NCBI GenBank assembly: GCA_965277895.1
Contig: CBDIDR010000001.1
Span: 434,001-498,000, forward strand
Source: GCA-2862585 sp965277895
GTDB taxonomy: Bacteria > Bacteroidota > Bacteroidia > Flavobacteriales > UBA7312
Reading direction: 5' to 3'
Length of the DNA: 64,000 nt
Below are positions 42,912 to 51,251 of the stretch, one piece after another. Under the pieces are notes generated by a model. It was given only the letters and a program-made list of their open reading frames with translations, was not told the DNA's origin and did no database searches. The translations under genes and the position numbers were made by a program. Position 1 is the stretch's first letter. Each line of letters starts with the position of its first letter.

Positions 42912-43964
42912 ATGGATCCCAACGCATATAAGAAAGGTTTAAAAAATAAACTGAGTAAGGAGCAGGCTTTGGAAAAGTTAAACAACGAGACATTTTTCCG
43001 AAAAACAGTTTCCTTATATAGGTATGTTATTTTAGAAAACCCCGAAAAATTTAGAGACGATTTATTTGAAGATTGGATTGAAATTAATTGCTTTGGTCGT
43101 ATTTATGTAGCTCGTGAAGGAATCAATGCTCAAATGAGTGTACCAGAGCATCATTGGGACGCCTTCATAAAGATACTAAATAAGTATGATGAGCTTAAAG
43201 ACATTCCCTTAAAAATTGCTGTTGAAGACGATGGAAAATCGTTTTTTAAGCTTATGATTAAAGTTAGAGAACAGATTGTAGCAGATGGTCTTCCTGTAGA
43301 TGAATACGATGTTACTAATGTAGGGAAACACCTCAATGCTAGAGAATGGAACGAGGCTTTGGAGCAAGGGGCTATCGTTGTAGATATGCGTAACCATTAC
43401 GAAAGCGAGATTGGTCATTTTGAAAATGCTATTTGTCCTCAATCAGAAACGTTTAGAGACGAACTTCCTGAAGTAAAAGATATGCTTAAAGGAAAAGAGG
43501 ACAAAAAAGTATTATTGTATTGTACTGGAGGGATTCGTTGCGAAAAAACATCTGCTTATTTAAAACATCATGGTTTTGAAGATGTCAATCAATTGCATGG
43601 TGGTATAATAGATTATGCCAGACAATTGAATGAAAATAAAGAATTGCCGAATAAGTTTAAAGGCAAAAACTTCGTTTTTGATGAGCGTTTGGCAGAACGT
43701 ATTGGCAATGAAGTTATTAGTCAGTGCCATCAGTGTGGTACAGCATCTGATACTCATGTGAATTGCAAAAACATAAATTGTAATTTATTATTTATTCAAT
43801 GTGATGATTGTCAAGAAAAGCATGAAAAATGCTGTTCTTCCGACTGTTTAGAAGTGTCTAAATTGCCATTGGAAGAACAAAAGAAACTCAGAAAAGGCGA
43901 GGAAAATAAAGAGCGATTTCATAGCCATCGAAAGGTTGATTTATCAAAGGCTTTTGATGATTAA
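42912..43964 (+). CDS. trhO: tRNA uridine(34) hydroxylase (rhodanese-like)
   Basis: Oxygen-dependent enzyme that forms 5-hydroxyuridine at the wobble base. The 350 residues have an N-terminal acylphosphatase-like domain, a rhodanese domain (VVDMRNHYESEIGHFENA) with the active cysteine in LLYCTGGIRCEK, and a C-terminal cysteine-rich zinc-binding tail (CHQCGT...CKNINC...CDDC...CC). Length fits the long TrhO group. It is followed after 34 bases by the tyrosine-degradation genes, with no functional link that I can name. Confidence 0.9.
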   Translation: MDPNAYKKGLKNKLSKEQALEKLNNETFFRKTVSLYRYVILENPEKFRDDLFEDWIEINCFGRIYVAREGINAQMSVPEHHWDAFIKILNKYDELKDIPLKIAVEDDGKSFFKLMIKVREQIVADGLPVDEYDVTNVGKHLNAREWNEALEQGAIVVDMRNHYESEIGHFENAICPQSETFRDELPEVKDMLKGKEDKKVLLYCTGGIRCEKTSAYLKHHGFEDVNQLHGGIIDYARQLNENKELPNKFKGKNFVFDERLAERIGNEVISQCHQCGTASDTHVNCKNINCNLLFIQCDDCQEKHEKCCSSDCLEVSKLPLEEQKKLRKGEENKERFHSHRKVDLSKAFDD

Positions 43965-43998
43965 ATATTTTTTAACTTACTAACAAAAATTATAAGGT

Positions 43999-45159
43999 AT
44001 GCCATTTTATCACAAATTGGGAAAAATCCCTCACAAAAGACACACGGTTTTTTCAAAACCAGATGGTGGAATGTATTATGAACAATTGTTCGGCACCGTT
44101 GGTTTTGACGGTATGTCTTCTTTACTGTACCACACTCATCGTCCAACAATGGTGAAGGACATTAAAGGAGCTAAAGACATTACTCCAAAAGTTGCAGTAG
44201 AAAAAAACCTCAAGTCAATCAGTTTAAAAGGCTTTTCTGTAAAGCCTACGGATGACTACTTAGATAGCAGAGTAGCGGTGTTAATCAATAATGATTGCCA
44301 CATTTCATTAGCAGCACCAAAGCAATCTATGTCGGATTATTTTTACAAAAATGCCGATTGCGATGAAATGATTTTTGTCCATAAAGGAACAGGAACGCTT
44401 AGAACCATCGTAGGAAATTTGAAATTTGGACCTGGCGATTACCTTATGATTCCAAGAGGAATGATTTACGCCTTCACATTTGATAATGAAGACAACCGTT
44501 TGTTCATTGTAGAATCTACGAGTCCGATGTATACGCCAAAACGTTATAGAAATTGGTTTGGTCAGTTGTTAGAACATTCGCCGTTTTGTGAGCGTGATTT
44601 ACGTCAGCCTGATGAATTAGAAACGCACGATGAGTTGGGCGATTTTACAATGATGATAAAGAAAGAAGGAATGTTGCACGAATATGTTTACGCTTCCCAT
44701 CCTTTTGATGTTATTGGCTGGGATGGGTATAACTATCCTTACGCTTTTTCAATTCATGATTTTGAGCCTATTACTGGTCGAGTACATTTGCCACCTCCAA
44801 TCCATCAAACCTTTGAGGCTGCAGGCTTTGTAGTATGTTCGTTCTGTCCTCGATTGTACGACTATCACCCAGAAGCAATACCAGCACCTTACAACCATTC
44901 CAATATAGATTCTGATGAGGTGTTATATTATGTAGATGGAGACTTTATGAGCAGAAATCATATTGAGCAAGGTCAAATTACACTTCACCCTGCAGGAATA
45001 CCACATGGCCCTCACCCTGGAGCTGCCGAGCGAAGTATTGGTCAGAAAGAAACAGAGGAACTAGCCGTAATGGTGGATACCTTTAAGCCCTTAAAAGTAA
45101 CTCAAGCAGCAATGGATTTAATCGATGGCGATTACCATAAATCTTGGTTGGATAAATAA
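43999..45159 (+). CDS. hmgA: Homogentisate 1,2-dioxygenase
   Basis: Opens the ring of homogentisate to maleylacetoacetate with O2 and Fe(II). The 386 residues show two cupin halves. The DLDE-like start (MPFYHKLGKIPHKRH), the conserved FEPITGRVHLPPPIHQTFEA segment with an iron-ligand His, and the C-terminal HPAGIPHGPHPGA are all present. It is shorter than the human enzyme, as usual for the bacterial form. hppD follows after 18 bases. Confidence 0.93.
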   Translation: MPFYHKLGKIPHKRHTVFSKPDGGMYYEQLFGTVGFDGMSSLLYHTHRPTMVKDIKGAKDITPKVAVEKNLKSISLKGFSVKPTDDYLDSRVAVLINNDCHISLAAPKQSMSDYFYKNADCDEMIFVHKGTGTLRTIVGNLKFGPGDYLMIPRGMIYAFTFDNEDNRLFIVESTSPMYTPKRYRNWFGQLLEHSPFCERDLRQPDELETHDELGDFTMMIKKEGMLHEYVYASHPFDVIGWDGYNYPYAFSIHDFEPITGRVHLPPPIHQTFEAAGFVVCSFCPRLYDYHPEAIPAPYNHSNIDSDEVLYYVDGDFMSRNHIEQGQITLHPAGIPHGPHPGAAERSIGQKETEELAVMVDTFKPLKVTQAAMDLIDGDYHKSWLDK

Positions 45160-45177
45160 TCTTAAAACTTACTAACT

Positions 45178-46341
45178 ATGTCAGCAGAAATTAAAAATTT
45201 AAAAAACCTTCAAAATACCGAATACGGTTTGAAGAAGTTATTTGATGAGGCAGAAGATTTTTTGCCCTTATTAGGAACGGACTATGTCGAATTATTTGTG
45301 GGTAATGCAAAGCAGTCGGCACACTATTACAAAACAGCATTTGGCTTTCAGTCGGAGGCTTATGCTGGTCTTGAAACTGGTGTAAAAGACCGAGTGTCAT
45401 ATGTGTTAAAGCAAGATAAAATTCGATTAGTATTGACTACACCCCTTAATGAGGGAGGTGTTATAAACGAGCATATCAATAAGCATGGTGATGGAGTAAA
45501 AGTAGTTGCTTTGTGGGTTGAGGATGCTACCAAAGCTTGGGAAGAAACTACTAAAAGAGGTGCTAAATCGTTTATGGAACCTACTGTAGAAGAAGATGAT
45601 TTCGGTAAAGTAGTTCGTTCAGGAATATATACCTATGGTGAAACAGTTCATATTTTTGTAGAAAGAAATGCTTATGATGGGCCATTTTTACCAGGTTATA
45701 AAAAATGGGAAAGCCACTATAATCCAGCACCAACAGGCCTAAAATTTATTGACCACATGGTTGGCAATGTAGATTGGGATGAGATGAATACTTGGTGTGA
45801 GTTTTATGCTAAAGTCATGGGTTTTGCTCAAATCATTTCCTTCGATGATAATGATATTTCTACAGATTATACAGCCCTCATGTCTAAGGTTATGAGTAAT
45901 GGTAATGGACGAATTAAGTTCCCTATCAATGAGCCTGCAGAGGGTAAGAAAAAATCTCAAATTGAAGAATATATAGATTTCTACAATGGGCCTGGTGTAC
46001 AGCATATTGCTGTAGCTACAGATGATATTGTGTCTACCGTTTCAGCTATGCGAGATAGAGGGGTAGAATTCCTTTATGTTCCTGAAAACTACTACGATGA
46101 TTTATTGGAAAGGGTAGGTAATATCGATGAAGATGTTGAGGTACTAAAAAAGCACGGTATCTTAATTGATAGAGACGATGAAGGATACCTTTTACAGCTT
46201 TTCACTAAGCCAGTGGTGGATAGACCAACTATGTTTTTCGAAATCATACAACGAAAGGGGGCACAGTCTTTTGGAAAAGGAAATTTCAAAGCATTGTTTG
46301 AAGCAATTGAAAGAGAACAAGGCAATAGAGGAACTCTATAA
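45178..46341 (+). CDS. hppD: 4-hydroxyphenylpyruvate dioxygenase
   Basis: Converts 4-hydroxyphenylpyruvate to homogentisate, feeding the enzyme encoded upstream. The 387 residues have two vicinal-oxygen-chelate domains. The C-terminal catalytic half carries the iron ligands: His in FIDHMVGNV, His in GPGVQHIAVATDD and Glu in PTMFFEIIQR. The closing KGNFKALFEAIEREQ tail is conserved in the family. A hairpin terminator at 46361-46390 ends the transcript. Confidence 0.95.
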   Translation: MSAEIKNLKNLQNTEYGLKKLFDEAEDFLPLLGTDYVELFVGNAKQSAHYYKTAFGFQSEAYAGLETGVKDRVSYVLKQDKIRLVLTTPLNEGGVINEHINKHGDGVKVVALWVEDATKAWEETTKRGAKSFMEPTVEEDDFGKVVRSGIYTYGETVHIFVERNAYDGPFLPGYKKWESHYNPAPTGLKFIDHMVGNVDWDEMNTWCEFYAKVMGFAQIISFDDNDISTDYTALMSKVMSNGNGRIKFPINEPAEGKKKSQIEEYIDFYNGPGVQHIAVATDDIVSTVSAMRDRGVEFLYVPENYYDDLLERVGNIDEDVEVLKKHGILIDRDDEGYLLQLFTKPVVDRPTMFFEIIQRKGAQSFGKGNFKALFEAIEREQGNRGTL

Positions 46342-46360
46342 ATTCTCACAACATTGAATT

Positions 46361-46390
46361 AAAAGCACCTTATTTTTGAGGTGCTTTTTT
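46361..46390. terminator. Terminator between hppD and aspS, usable in both directions
   Basis: AAAAGCACCT (46361-46370) pairs perfectly with AGGTGCTTTT (46379-46388) around TATTTTTG, with T-rich DNA on the right and A-rich DNA on the left. It separates convergent hppD and aspS. Confidence 0.9.
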
Positions 46391-46409
46391 TATGCTCAAT
46401 AATTAGATG

Positions 46410-48152
46410 TTATTTTAGCTTAATGTTCAACTCGTCGAGTTGTGCATTATCAATTATTGATGGAGCATCAATCATAACGTCACGTCCTGAGTTGTTTTTT
46501 GGGAAAGCGATAAAGTCTCGTATGCTTTCTTGCCCGCCAAACAATGAGCATAGACGGTCAAAACCAAACGCAATACCTCCATGAGGTGGTGCTCCGTATT
46601 CAAAGGCGTTCATTAAAAACCCAAACTGGTCTTTGGCTTCTTCTTCAGTAAAGCCCAAATGTTGGAACATTAATCGTTGCAATTCTTTGTCGTGAATACG
46701 AATAGAACCACCACCTAATTCTGTACCATTCATAACCAAGTCATAAGCGTTTGCTCTTACCGCCGCAGGATCACTTTCTAACTTATCAATATCGTGTGGT
46801 TTAGGTGATGTAAACGGGTGGTGCATAGCATGGTAGCGTTCTGTTTCTTCATCCCATTCCAAAAGAGGAAAATCTACAACCCATAGTGGTGCAAAATCAT
46901 TGGGATTTCTAAGTCCTAATTTTTCAGCCACTTCCAAACGAAGCTCGTTCATTTGTTTACGTACCTTATTCGTGTCTCCAGATAAAAGGAACATCAAGTC
47001 GCCAGGCTTAGCGTCCATTTTTTCTGCCCATTTAGCTAAGTCTTCTTGACTGAAAAACTTATCAACTGATGATTTAAATGTGCCATCGGTATTATACTTA
47101 CAATAAATAAGACCCTTTGCACCGATTTGAGGTCGCTTCACATAATCCGTCAGTGCGTCAAGTTGTTTTCTTGTCCATTCGGCACAACCCTCTGCACAAA
47201 TGCCAACAACTAATTCAGCACTATCGAATACTACAAAATTATTCTGTTGAGTAACTTCATTCATAGTATTGAAAGTCATATCAAAACGAATGTCCGGCTT
47301 ATCAGAGCCATACTTTTCCATGGCCTCGTCATAGGTCATTCTAGGGAATTTTTCTAATTCTACGCCCTTAATCTCTTTCAATAAATGACGCGTTAAACCT
47401 TCGAACATAGTTAAGATATCTTCTTGCTCTATGAAAGACATTTCGCAGTCAATTTGTGTAAATTCAGGTTGCCTGTCGGCTCTTAAGTCTTCGTCTCTAA
47501 AGCATTTTACTATCTGGTAATATTTGTCAATACCACCAACCATAAGTAATTGCTTAAAGGTTTGCGGCGACTGTGGTAGGGCATAAAACTGACCTTCGTT
47601 CATTCGTGAAGGGACAATAAAATCTCTTGCTCCTTCCGGAGTTGATTTAATGAGGTAGGGTGTTTCTACTTCGATAAATTCTTGAGCATCGAGGTATTTT
47701 CTGCTTTCCGTAGAAAGGCGATGCCTTAATACTAAGTTATCTCTTACTGGATTTCTTCTGATGTCCAAATAACGGTATTGCATACGCAAATCGTCACCAC
47801 CATCTGTTTCATCTTCAATGGTAAATGGAGGTGTTTTGGCACTATTTAGCACATTCAATTCGTGCACTTCTATTTCTATTTTTCCAGTAGGTATATTATT
47901 ATTTATACTAGATCGTTCTATCACTTTTCCAACAGCTTGTACTACAAATTCACGACCTAATTTTCTGGCTTTTAGACATAAGTCAGCATCGGTATCCATA
48001 TTGAAAGCTAATTGAGTAATACCGTATCTATCTCTCAAATCGACAAAGGTCATCCCGCCTAAATCTCTTGTTTTTTGTACCCAGCCGCTGAGGGTTACTT
48101 CCTCTCCAATATTTGTGTGACGTAAGTTGCCACAGTGATGTGTTCGTAACAT
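46410..48152 (-). CDS. aspS: Aspartate--tRNA ligase
   Basis: Class II synthetase of 580 residues, the bacterial form with an inserted GAD domain. The N-terminal OB fold has RTHHCGNLRHTNIGEEVTLSGW. Motif 2 appears in FRDEDLRADRQPEFTQIDCE, and motif 3 in GIAFGFDRLCSLFGG. The catalytic insert spans about 290-410. Confidence 0.96.
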   Translation of the reverse strand: MLRTHHCGNLRHTNIGEEVTLSGWVQKTRDLGGMTFVDLRDRYGITQLAFNMDTDADLCLKARKLGREFVVQAVGKVIERSSINNNIPTGKIEIEVHELNVLNSAKTPPFTIEDETDGGDDLRMQYRYLDIRRNPVRDNLVLRHRLSTESRKYLDAQEFIEVETPYLIKSTPEGARDFIVPSRMNEGQFYALPQSPQTFKQLLMVGGIDKYYQIVKCFRDEDLRADRQPEFTQIDCEMSFIEQEDILTMFEGLTRHLLKEIKGVELEKFPRMTYDEAMEKYGSDKPDIRFDMTFNTMNEVTQQNNFVVFDSAELVVGICAEGCAEWTRKQLDALTDYVKRPQIGAKGLIYCKYNTDGTFKSSVDKFFSQEDLAKWAEKMDAKPGDLMFLLSGDTNKVRKQMNELRLEVAEKLGLRNPNDFAPLWVVDFPLLEWDEETERYHAMHHPFTSPKPHDIDKLESDPAAVRANAYDLVMNGTELGGGSIRIHDKELQRLMFQHLGFTEEEAKDQFGFLMNAFEYGAPPHGGIAFGFDRLCSLFGGQESIRDFIAFPKNNSGRDVMIDAPSIIDNAQLDELNIKLK

Positions 48153-48233
48153 GATAGTTGACTTATTAATAGATTGTAAAATTACGACTTATTTAACTTC
48201 TATCAGATTTTTGAAATGTTTTATTAAAAACTC

Positions 48234-48241
48234 TACTTTTG
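48234..48241 (+). promoter_or_regulatory. -7 promoter element of tadA (TACTTTTG)
   Basis: An exact TAnnTTTG match only four bases before the ATG at 48246, so the transcript would be leaderless or start at the internal ATG at 48276. Confidence 0.45.
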
Positions 48242-48245
48242 CTAG

Positions 48246-48698
48246 ATGTTACAAGACCATTCTGACGATTATTTTATGAAAAAGGCTTTAGAGGAAGCCA
48301 AAAAAGCAAGGGACTTAGATGAAGTTCCTGTTGGTGCTATTGTGGTATGCGACAATCAAATCATTGCTAGAGCTCACAATTTTACGGAACGTTTAAATGA
48401 TGTGACTGCACATGCTGAAATGCAGGCCTTTACGGCTGCTGCTGACCATTTAGGGGGTAAATATTTGAATGAATGCACACTTTATGTAACTCTTGAACCT
48501 TGTGTGATGTGTGCAGGGGCGTCATATTGGACTCAGCTCAAAAAGGTTGTGTACGGAGCGAGAGATGAAAAAAGAGGCTTTCAGACTATGGCGGCTAATG
48601 TCTTGCATCCCAAAACTGAATTAGTGGGAGGTATTATGGCAGAAGAGTGTGGAGAAATAATTACAGATTTCTTTGCTAGTAAACGTCAACTGAAGTAA
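48246..48698 (+). CDS. tadA: tRNA-specific adenosine deaminase
   Basis: Deaminates A34 of tRNA-Arg to inosine. The 150 residues have the zinc-binding HAEMQAF (His and catalytic Glu, about residues 58-64) and PCVMCAGA (two Cys ligands, about 87-94). The N-terminal FMKKALEEA helix is also conserved. The start at 48246 keeps the conserved DxxFMKKAL context; 48276 is possible because the -7 element is very close. Confidence 0.92.
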   Translation: MLQDHSDDYFMKKALEEAKKARDLDEVPVGAIVVCDNQIIARAHNFTERLNDVTAHAEMQAFTAAADHLGGKYLNECTLYVTLEPCVMCAGASYWTQLKKVVYGARDEKRGFQTMAANVLHPKTELVGGIMAEECGEIITDFFASKRQLK

Positions 48699-48703
48699 TT
48701 TTG
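48696..48703 (+). promoter_or_regulatory. -7 promoter element of the bacilliredoxin gene (TAATTTTG)
   Basis: An exact TAnnTTTG match that begins at the tadA stop codon and ends 21 bases before the ATG at 48725. Confidence 0.5.
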
Positions 48704-48724
48704 TACCACAAAAAAAATAAGATT

Positions 48725-49138
48725 ATGTATCCAGAAGAAATTTGTACCCCTATGCGACTTGACCTTACTGAGGCGGGTTTTGAAGAAATGAAAACTGCTG
48801 AAGCTGTTTCAGCTGTTTTAGATGAAAAAGAAGGTACTGTTTTAGTTATGATAAATTCAGTATGTGGTTGTGCGGCAGGTAATGCTAGACCAGCTGTAAA
48901 GATGGCTGCTAAGCATACTAAAGTCCCAACAAAACTGACTACAGTATTTGCCGGACAAGATAAAGAGGCTGTAGCAAAAGTGAGAGATTATTGTTTGCCG
49001 TACCCTCCATCATCTCCATCAATTGCTTTATTTAAGGGTGGAGAGTTAGTTCACTTTATAGAAAGACATCATATTGAAGGCAGACCGGCTGAAATGATTG
49101 CTGAGAATTTAATGCAGGCTTTCGACGAAAACTGCTAA
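48725..49138 (+). CDS. BrxA/BrxB-family bacilliredoxin
   Basis: A 137-residue thioredoxin-fold protein of the YphP/YqiW family, known in Firmicutes to remove bacillithiol from proteins. It starts MYPEEICTPMRLDLTEAGFE and has the unusual CGC active motif in NSVCGCAAGNARPA (about 53-66). The C-terminal RHHIEGRPAEMIAENL helix is also typical. I used the ATG at 48725; an earlier in-frame codon lies within the promoter. Confidence 0.9.
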   Translation: MYPEEICTPMRLDLTEAGFEEMKTAEAVSAVLDEKEGTVLVMINSVCGCAAGNARPAVKMAAKHTKVPTKLTTVFAGQDKEAVAKVRDYCLPYPPSSPSIALFKGGELVHFIERHHIEGRPAEMIAENLMQAFDENC

Positions 49139-49141
49139 GAT

Positions 49142-49432
49142 TTACTTTTTTAATACAGTAGGCACTTTGAAATAATCCGAATCTTTGGACGGAGCATTTT
49201 TGAGTGCCTTTTCTTTGGGCAAATGTTCACTAATTTCATCTTCCCTAAGTTTATTTGTTTCTTTATTTAGGTAGATAAGGGGTTCAATATTTTCGGTATC
49301 AACTTCGTTGAGCTTATCGACAAACGCTAATATCTTATTAAGGTCATCTTCCATTTTAGCTTTTGTGTCAGAATTAAATTCTAATTGGCTAAGTCTGGCA
49401 AGTTTATCAATGAGTGTTTGGTCTATTTTCAT
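49142..49432 (-). CDS. gatC: Asp-tRNA(Asn)/Glu-tRNA(Gln) amidotransferase subunit C
   Basis: Small 96-residue scaffold subunit of the GatCAB amidotransferase. It has the typical KLARLSQLEFN start, the DLNKILAFVDKLNEVDTENI helix and the LREDEISEHLPKEKALKNAP tail. Because asnS is also present, GatCAB here probably serves Gln-tRNA. It overlaps plsC by 26 bases. Confidence 0.93.
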   Translation of the reverse strand: MKIDQTLIDKLARLSQLEFNSDTKAKMEDDLNKILAFVDKLNEVDTENIEPLIYLNKETNKLREDEISEHLPKEKALKNAPSKDSDYFKVPTVLKK

Positions 49433-50153
49433 ATCGAATTAGTTCTTGTTCTATGGTGTTAAACACTTTTTCTTTTAGTTCCTGAATGCTCATGCTTGAA
49501 CAATTTTCAATGGGTTTGTGTATGGTTACCCTTGCCAACATAGGCTTTCCTTCAGTAAAACGTTCTGGAAATATGTTCTTATTGTCTGCAAAGGTAATAG
49601 GAATTACGCAAACATTTTGCTCTACGGCCAATCGAAATGGGCCATTTTTAAATTTAGCCAAACGCCTTTCGTCTTTAACGATTCCACCTTCTGGATAGAT
49701 GACCATGTTTTGACCGTCCTTTATTTTTTGACCAGCTTCCTCAAATGCTTGATACGAATTCCTGAGGCTTGCTCGATTAACCAATACGTTAAATCGTTTG
49801 TAATAAAAACCAAATATAGGCAGTTTTACTAGTGATTCTTTTCCAATAAAAGCAATAGGTTTTTTGCTGATGAAAAACATCATTGGTATATCAAGTGTAG
49901 AGCCATGATTACTAAATAGAAGATATTGTTTTTTTGGATCTAGCTTATGTTCTTTTTTTATAATGGGTATAATGCCGCTAGCATACATCATAAGTTTGCT
50001 TATACGGTGCAGAAAGAAATACAATGCAGGGTAAAATTTAGGACTAAACGTCATAAAAATTGTAATAGGTAACAGTAGGAGAAAAGGGATGGCGAAGGTT
50101 AGCAAGAACCAAAATCGCCATAATAGACTAAGCGCTGATTGTAAAATTTTCAT
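49407..50153 (-). CDS. plsC: 1-acyl-sn-glycerol-3-phosphate acyltransferase
   Basis: Makes phosphatidate from lysophosphatidate at the inner membrane. The 248 residues have an N-terminal hydrophobic segment (about 10-35), the catalytic NHGSTLDIP (HX4D) at about 84-92, the KLPIFGFYYKRFNVLVNR acyl-acceptor region, and the IYPEGGIVKDERRL motif. The 3' end overlaps gatC by 26 bases. Confidence 0.92.
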   Translation of the reverse strand: MKILQSALSLLWRFWFLLTFAIPFLLLLPITIFMTFSPKFYPALYFFLHRISKLMMYASGIIPIIKKEHKLDPKKQYLLFSNHGSTLDIPMMFFISKKPIAFIGKESLVKLPIFGFYYKRFNVLVNRASLRNSYQAFEEAGQKIKDGQNMVIYPEGGIVKDERRLAKFKNGPFRLAVEQNVCVIPITFADNKNIFPERFTEGKPMLARVTIHKPIENCSSMSIQELKEKVFNTIEQELIRYENRPNTH

Positions 50154-50225
50154 TTATCAAACAAAAATAGCTAATTCGTCGACTTTTCTAAAGCAATTGT
50201 TATTTTTACAGTTCAAAATTGACTT

Positions 50226-51194
50226 ATGGCAAGAGTTTTAACAGGTATTCAAAGTACAGGTGTTCCGCATCTTGGAAATATTTTAGGAGCTATAGTTCCA
50301 GCTATTAAGCTCTCTCAAAATCCAGCTAATGAAAGCCTGTTGTTTATTGCGGATTTACACTCTCTAACTACTGTTAGAGATGCTGAAACCTTACGCCATA
50401 ACACCTATGCTACAGCAGCCACTTGGTTAGCATTTGGCTTCGATACTTCTGCCAATCTTTTTTATAGACAATCGGACGTTACTGAAGTGTGTGAGTTAAC
50501 GTGGTATTTGAATTGCTTTACACCATTTCCAATGCTGGCAAATGCCCACTCTTTTAAAGATAAGTCAAACCGCTTATCTGATGTTAATTCAGGCTTATTT
50601 ACTTACCCTGTGCTTATGGCGGCTGACATTTTATTATACGATGCTGAAATAGTACCAGTAGGAAAAGATCAACAACAACACCTTGAAATGACACGCGATA
50701 TAGCAGGATCTTTTAACCATGCTTATGGCGATACTCTAGTTTTACCTGATGCTCAAATTGATAAAAGGGTGATGACAATTCCCGGTACTGACGGACAAAA
50801 GATGAGTAAGTCGTATAACAACTTCATTGATATCTTTTTGCCTGAAAAGAAACTGAGAAAGCAAATAATGGGAATTGTTACTGATAGTACACCACTAGAA
50901 GAGCCTAAAGATTGGTCGACTTGCAATGTATTTAAGCTCTATCAGCTATTGGGTTCAGAATCACAGATTTCTGACTTAAAAGCTCAATATGAAGGCGGAA
51001 ATTTTGGTTATGGACATGCTAAGCAAGCCTTATTCGAACTCATTTTAGAGCATTTTTCAAATGAAAGAGAACGCTTTGATTATCTGATGGAAAATACGGA
51101 TGAAATAGAGGCAGAATTATTGAAAGGCGCTGAAAAAGCTAGAGTCATTGCCCAATCGGTACTCCAACGTGTTAGAAAAAAAGTAGGGTATTAA
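50226..51194 (+). CDS. trpS: Tryptophan--tRNA ligase
   Basis: Class I synthetase of 322 residues. The first motif is TGIQSTGVPHLGNILGAI, with HLGN in place of HIGH. ADLHSLTTVRD and the GKDQQQHLEMTRDIA region follow, and the KMSKS loop is DGQKMSKSYNN (about 190-200). The length is that of the compact bacterial form. Confidence 0.95.
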   Translation: MARVLTGIQSTGVPHLGNILGAIVPAIKLSQNPANESLLFIADLHSLTTVRDAETLRHNTYATAATWLAFGFDTSANLFYRQSDVTEVCELTWYLNCFTPFPMLANAHSFKDKSNRLSDVNSGLFTYPVLMAADILLYDAEIVPVGKDQQQHLEMTRDIAGSFNHAYGDTLVLPDAQIDKRVMTIPGTDGQKMSKSYNNFIDIFLPEKKLRKQIMGIVTDSTPLEEPKDWSTCNVFKLYQLLGSESQISDLKAQYEGGNFGYGHAKQALFELILEHFSNERERFDYLMENTDEIEAELLKGAEKARVIAQSVLQRVRKKVGY

Positions 51195-51222
51195 AAAACG
51201 GAACCTGTCAATATGGTTCCGT
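51193..51222 (-). terminator. Minus-strand terminator of the giant T9SS gene, abutting trpS
   Basis: ACGGAACC (51198-51205) pairs perfectly with GGTTCCGT (51215-51222). The run of six A at 51193-51198 gives a U-tract only on the minus strand. It therefore stops transcription of the 51252-56672 gene, about 30 bases after its stop. Its A-tract begins within the last codon of trpS. Confidence 0.8.
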
Positions 51223-51251
51223 CCCTTAATGCGTGTTTAGACATTTTCTTT

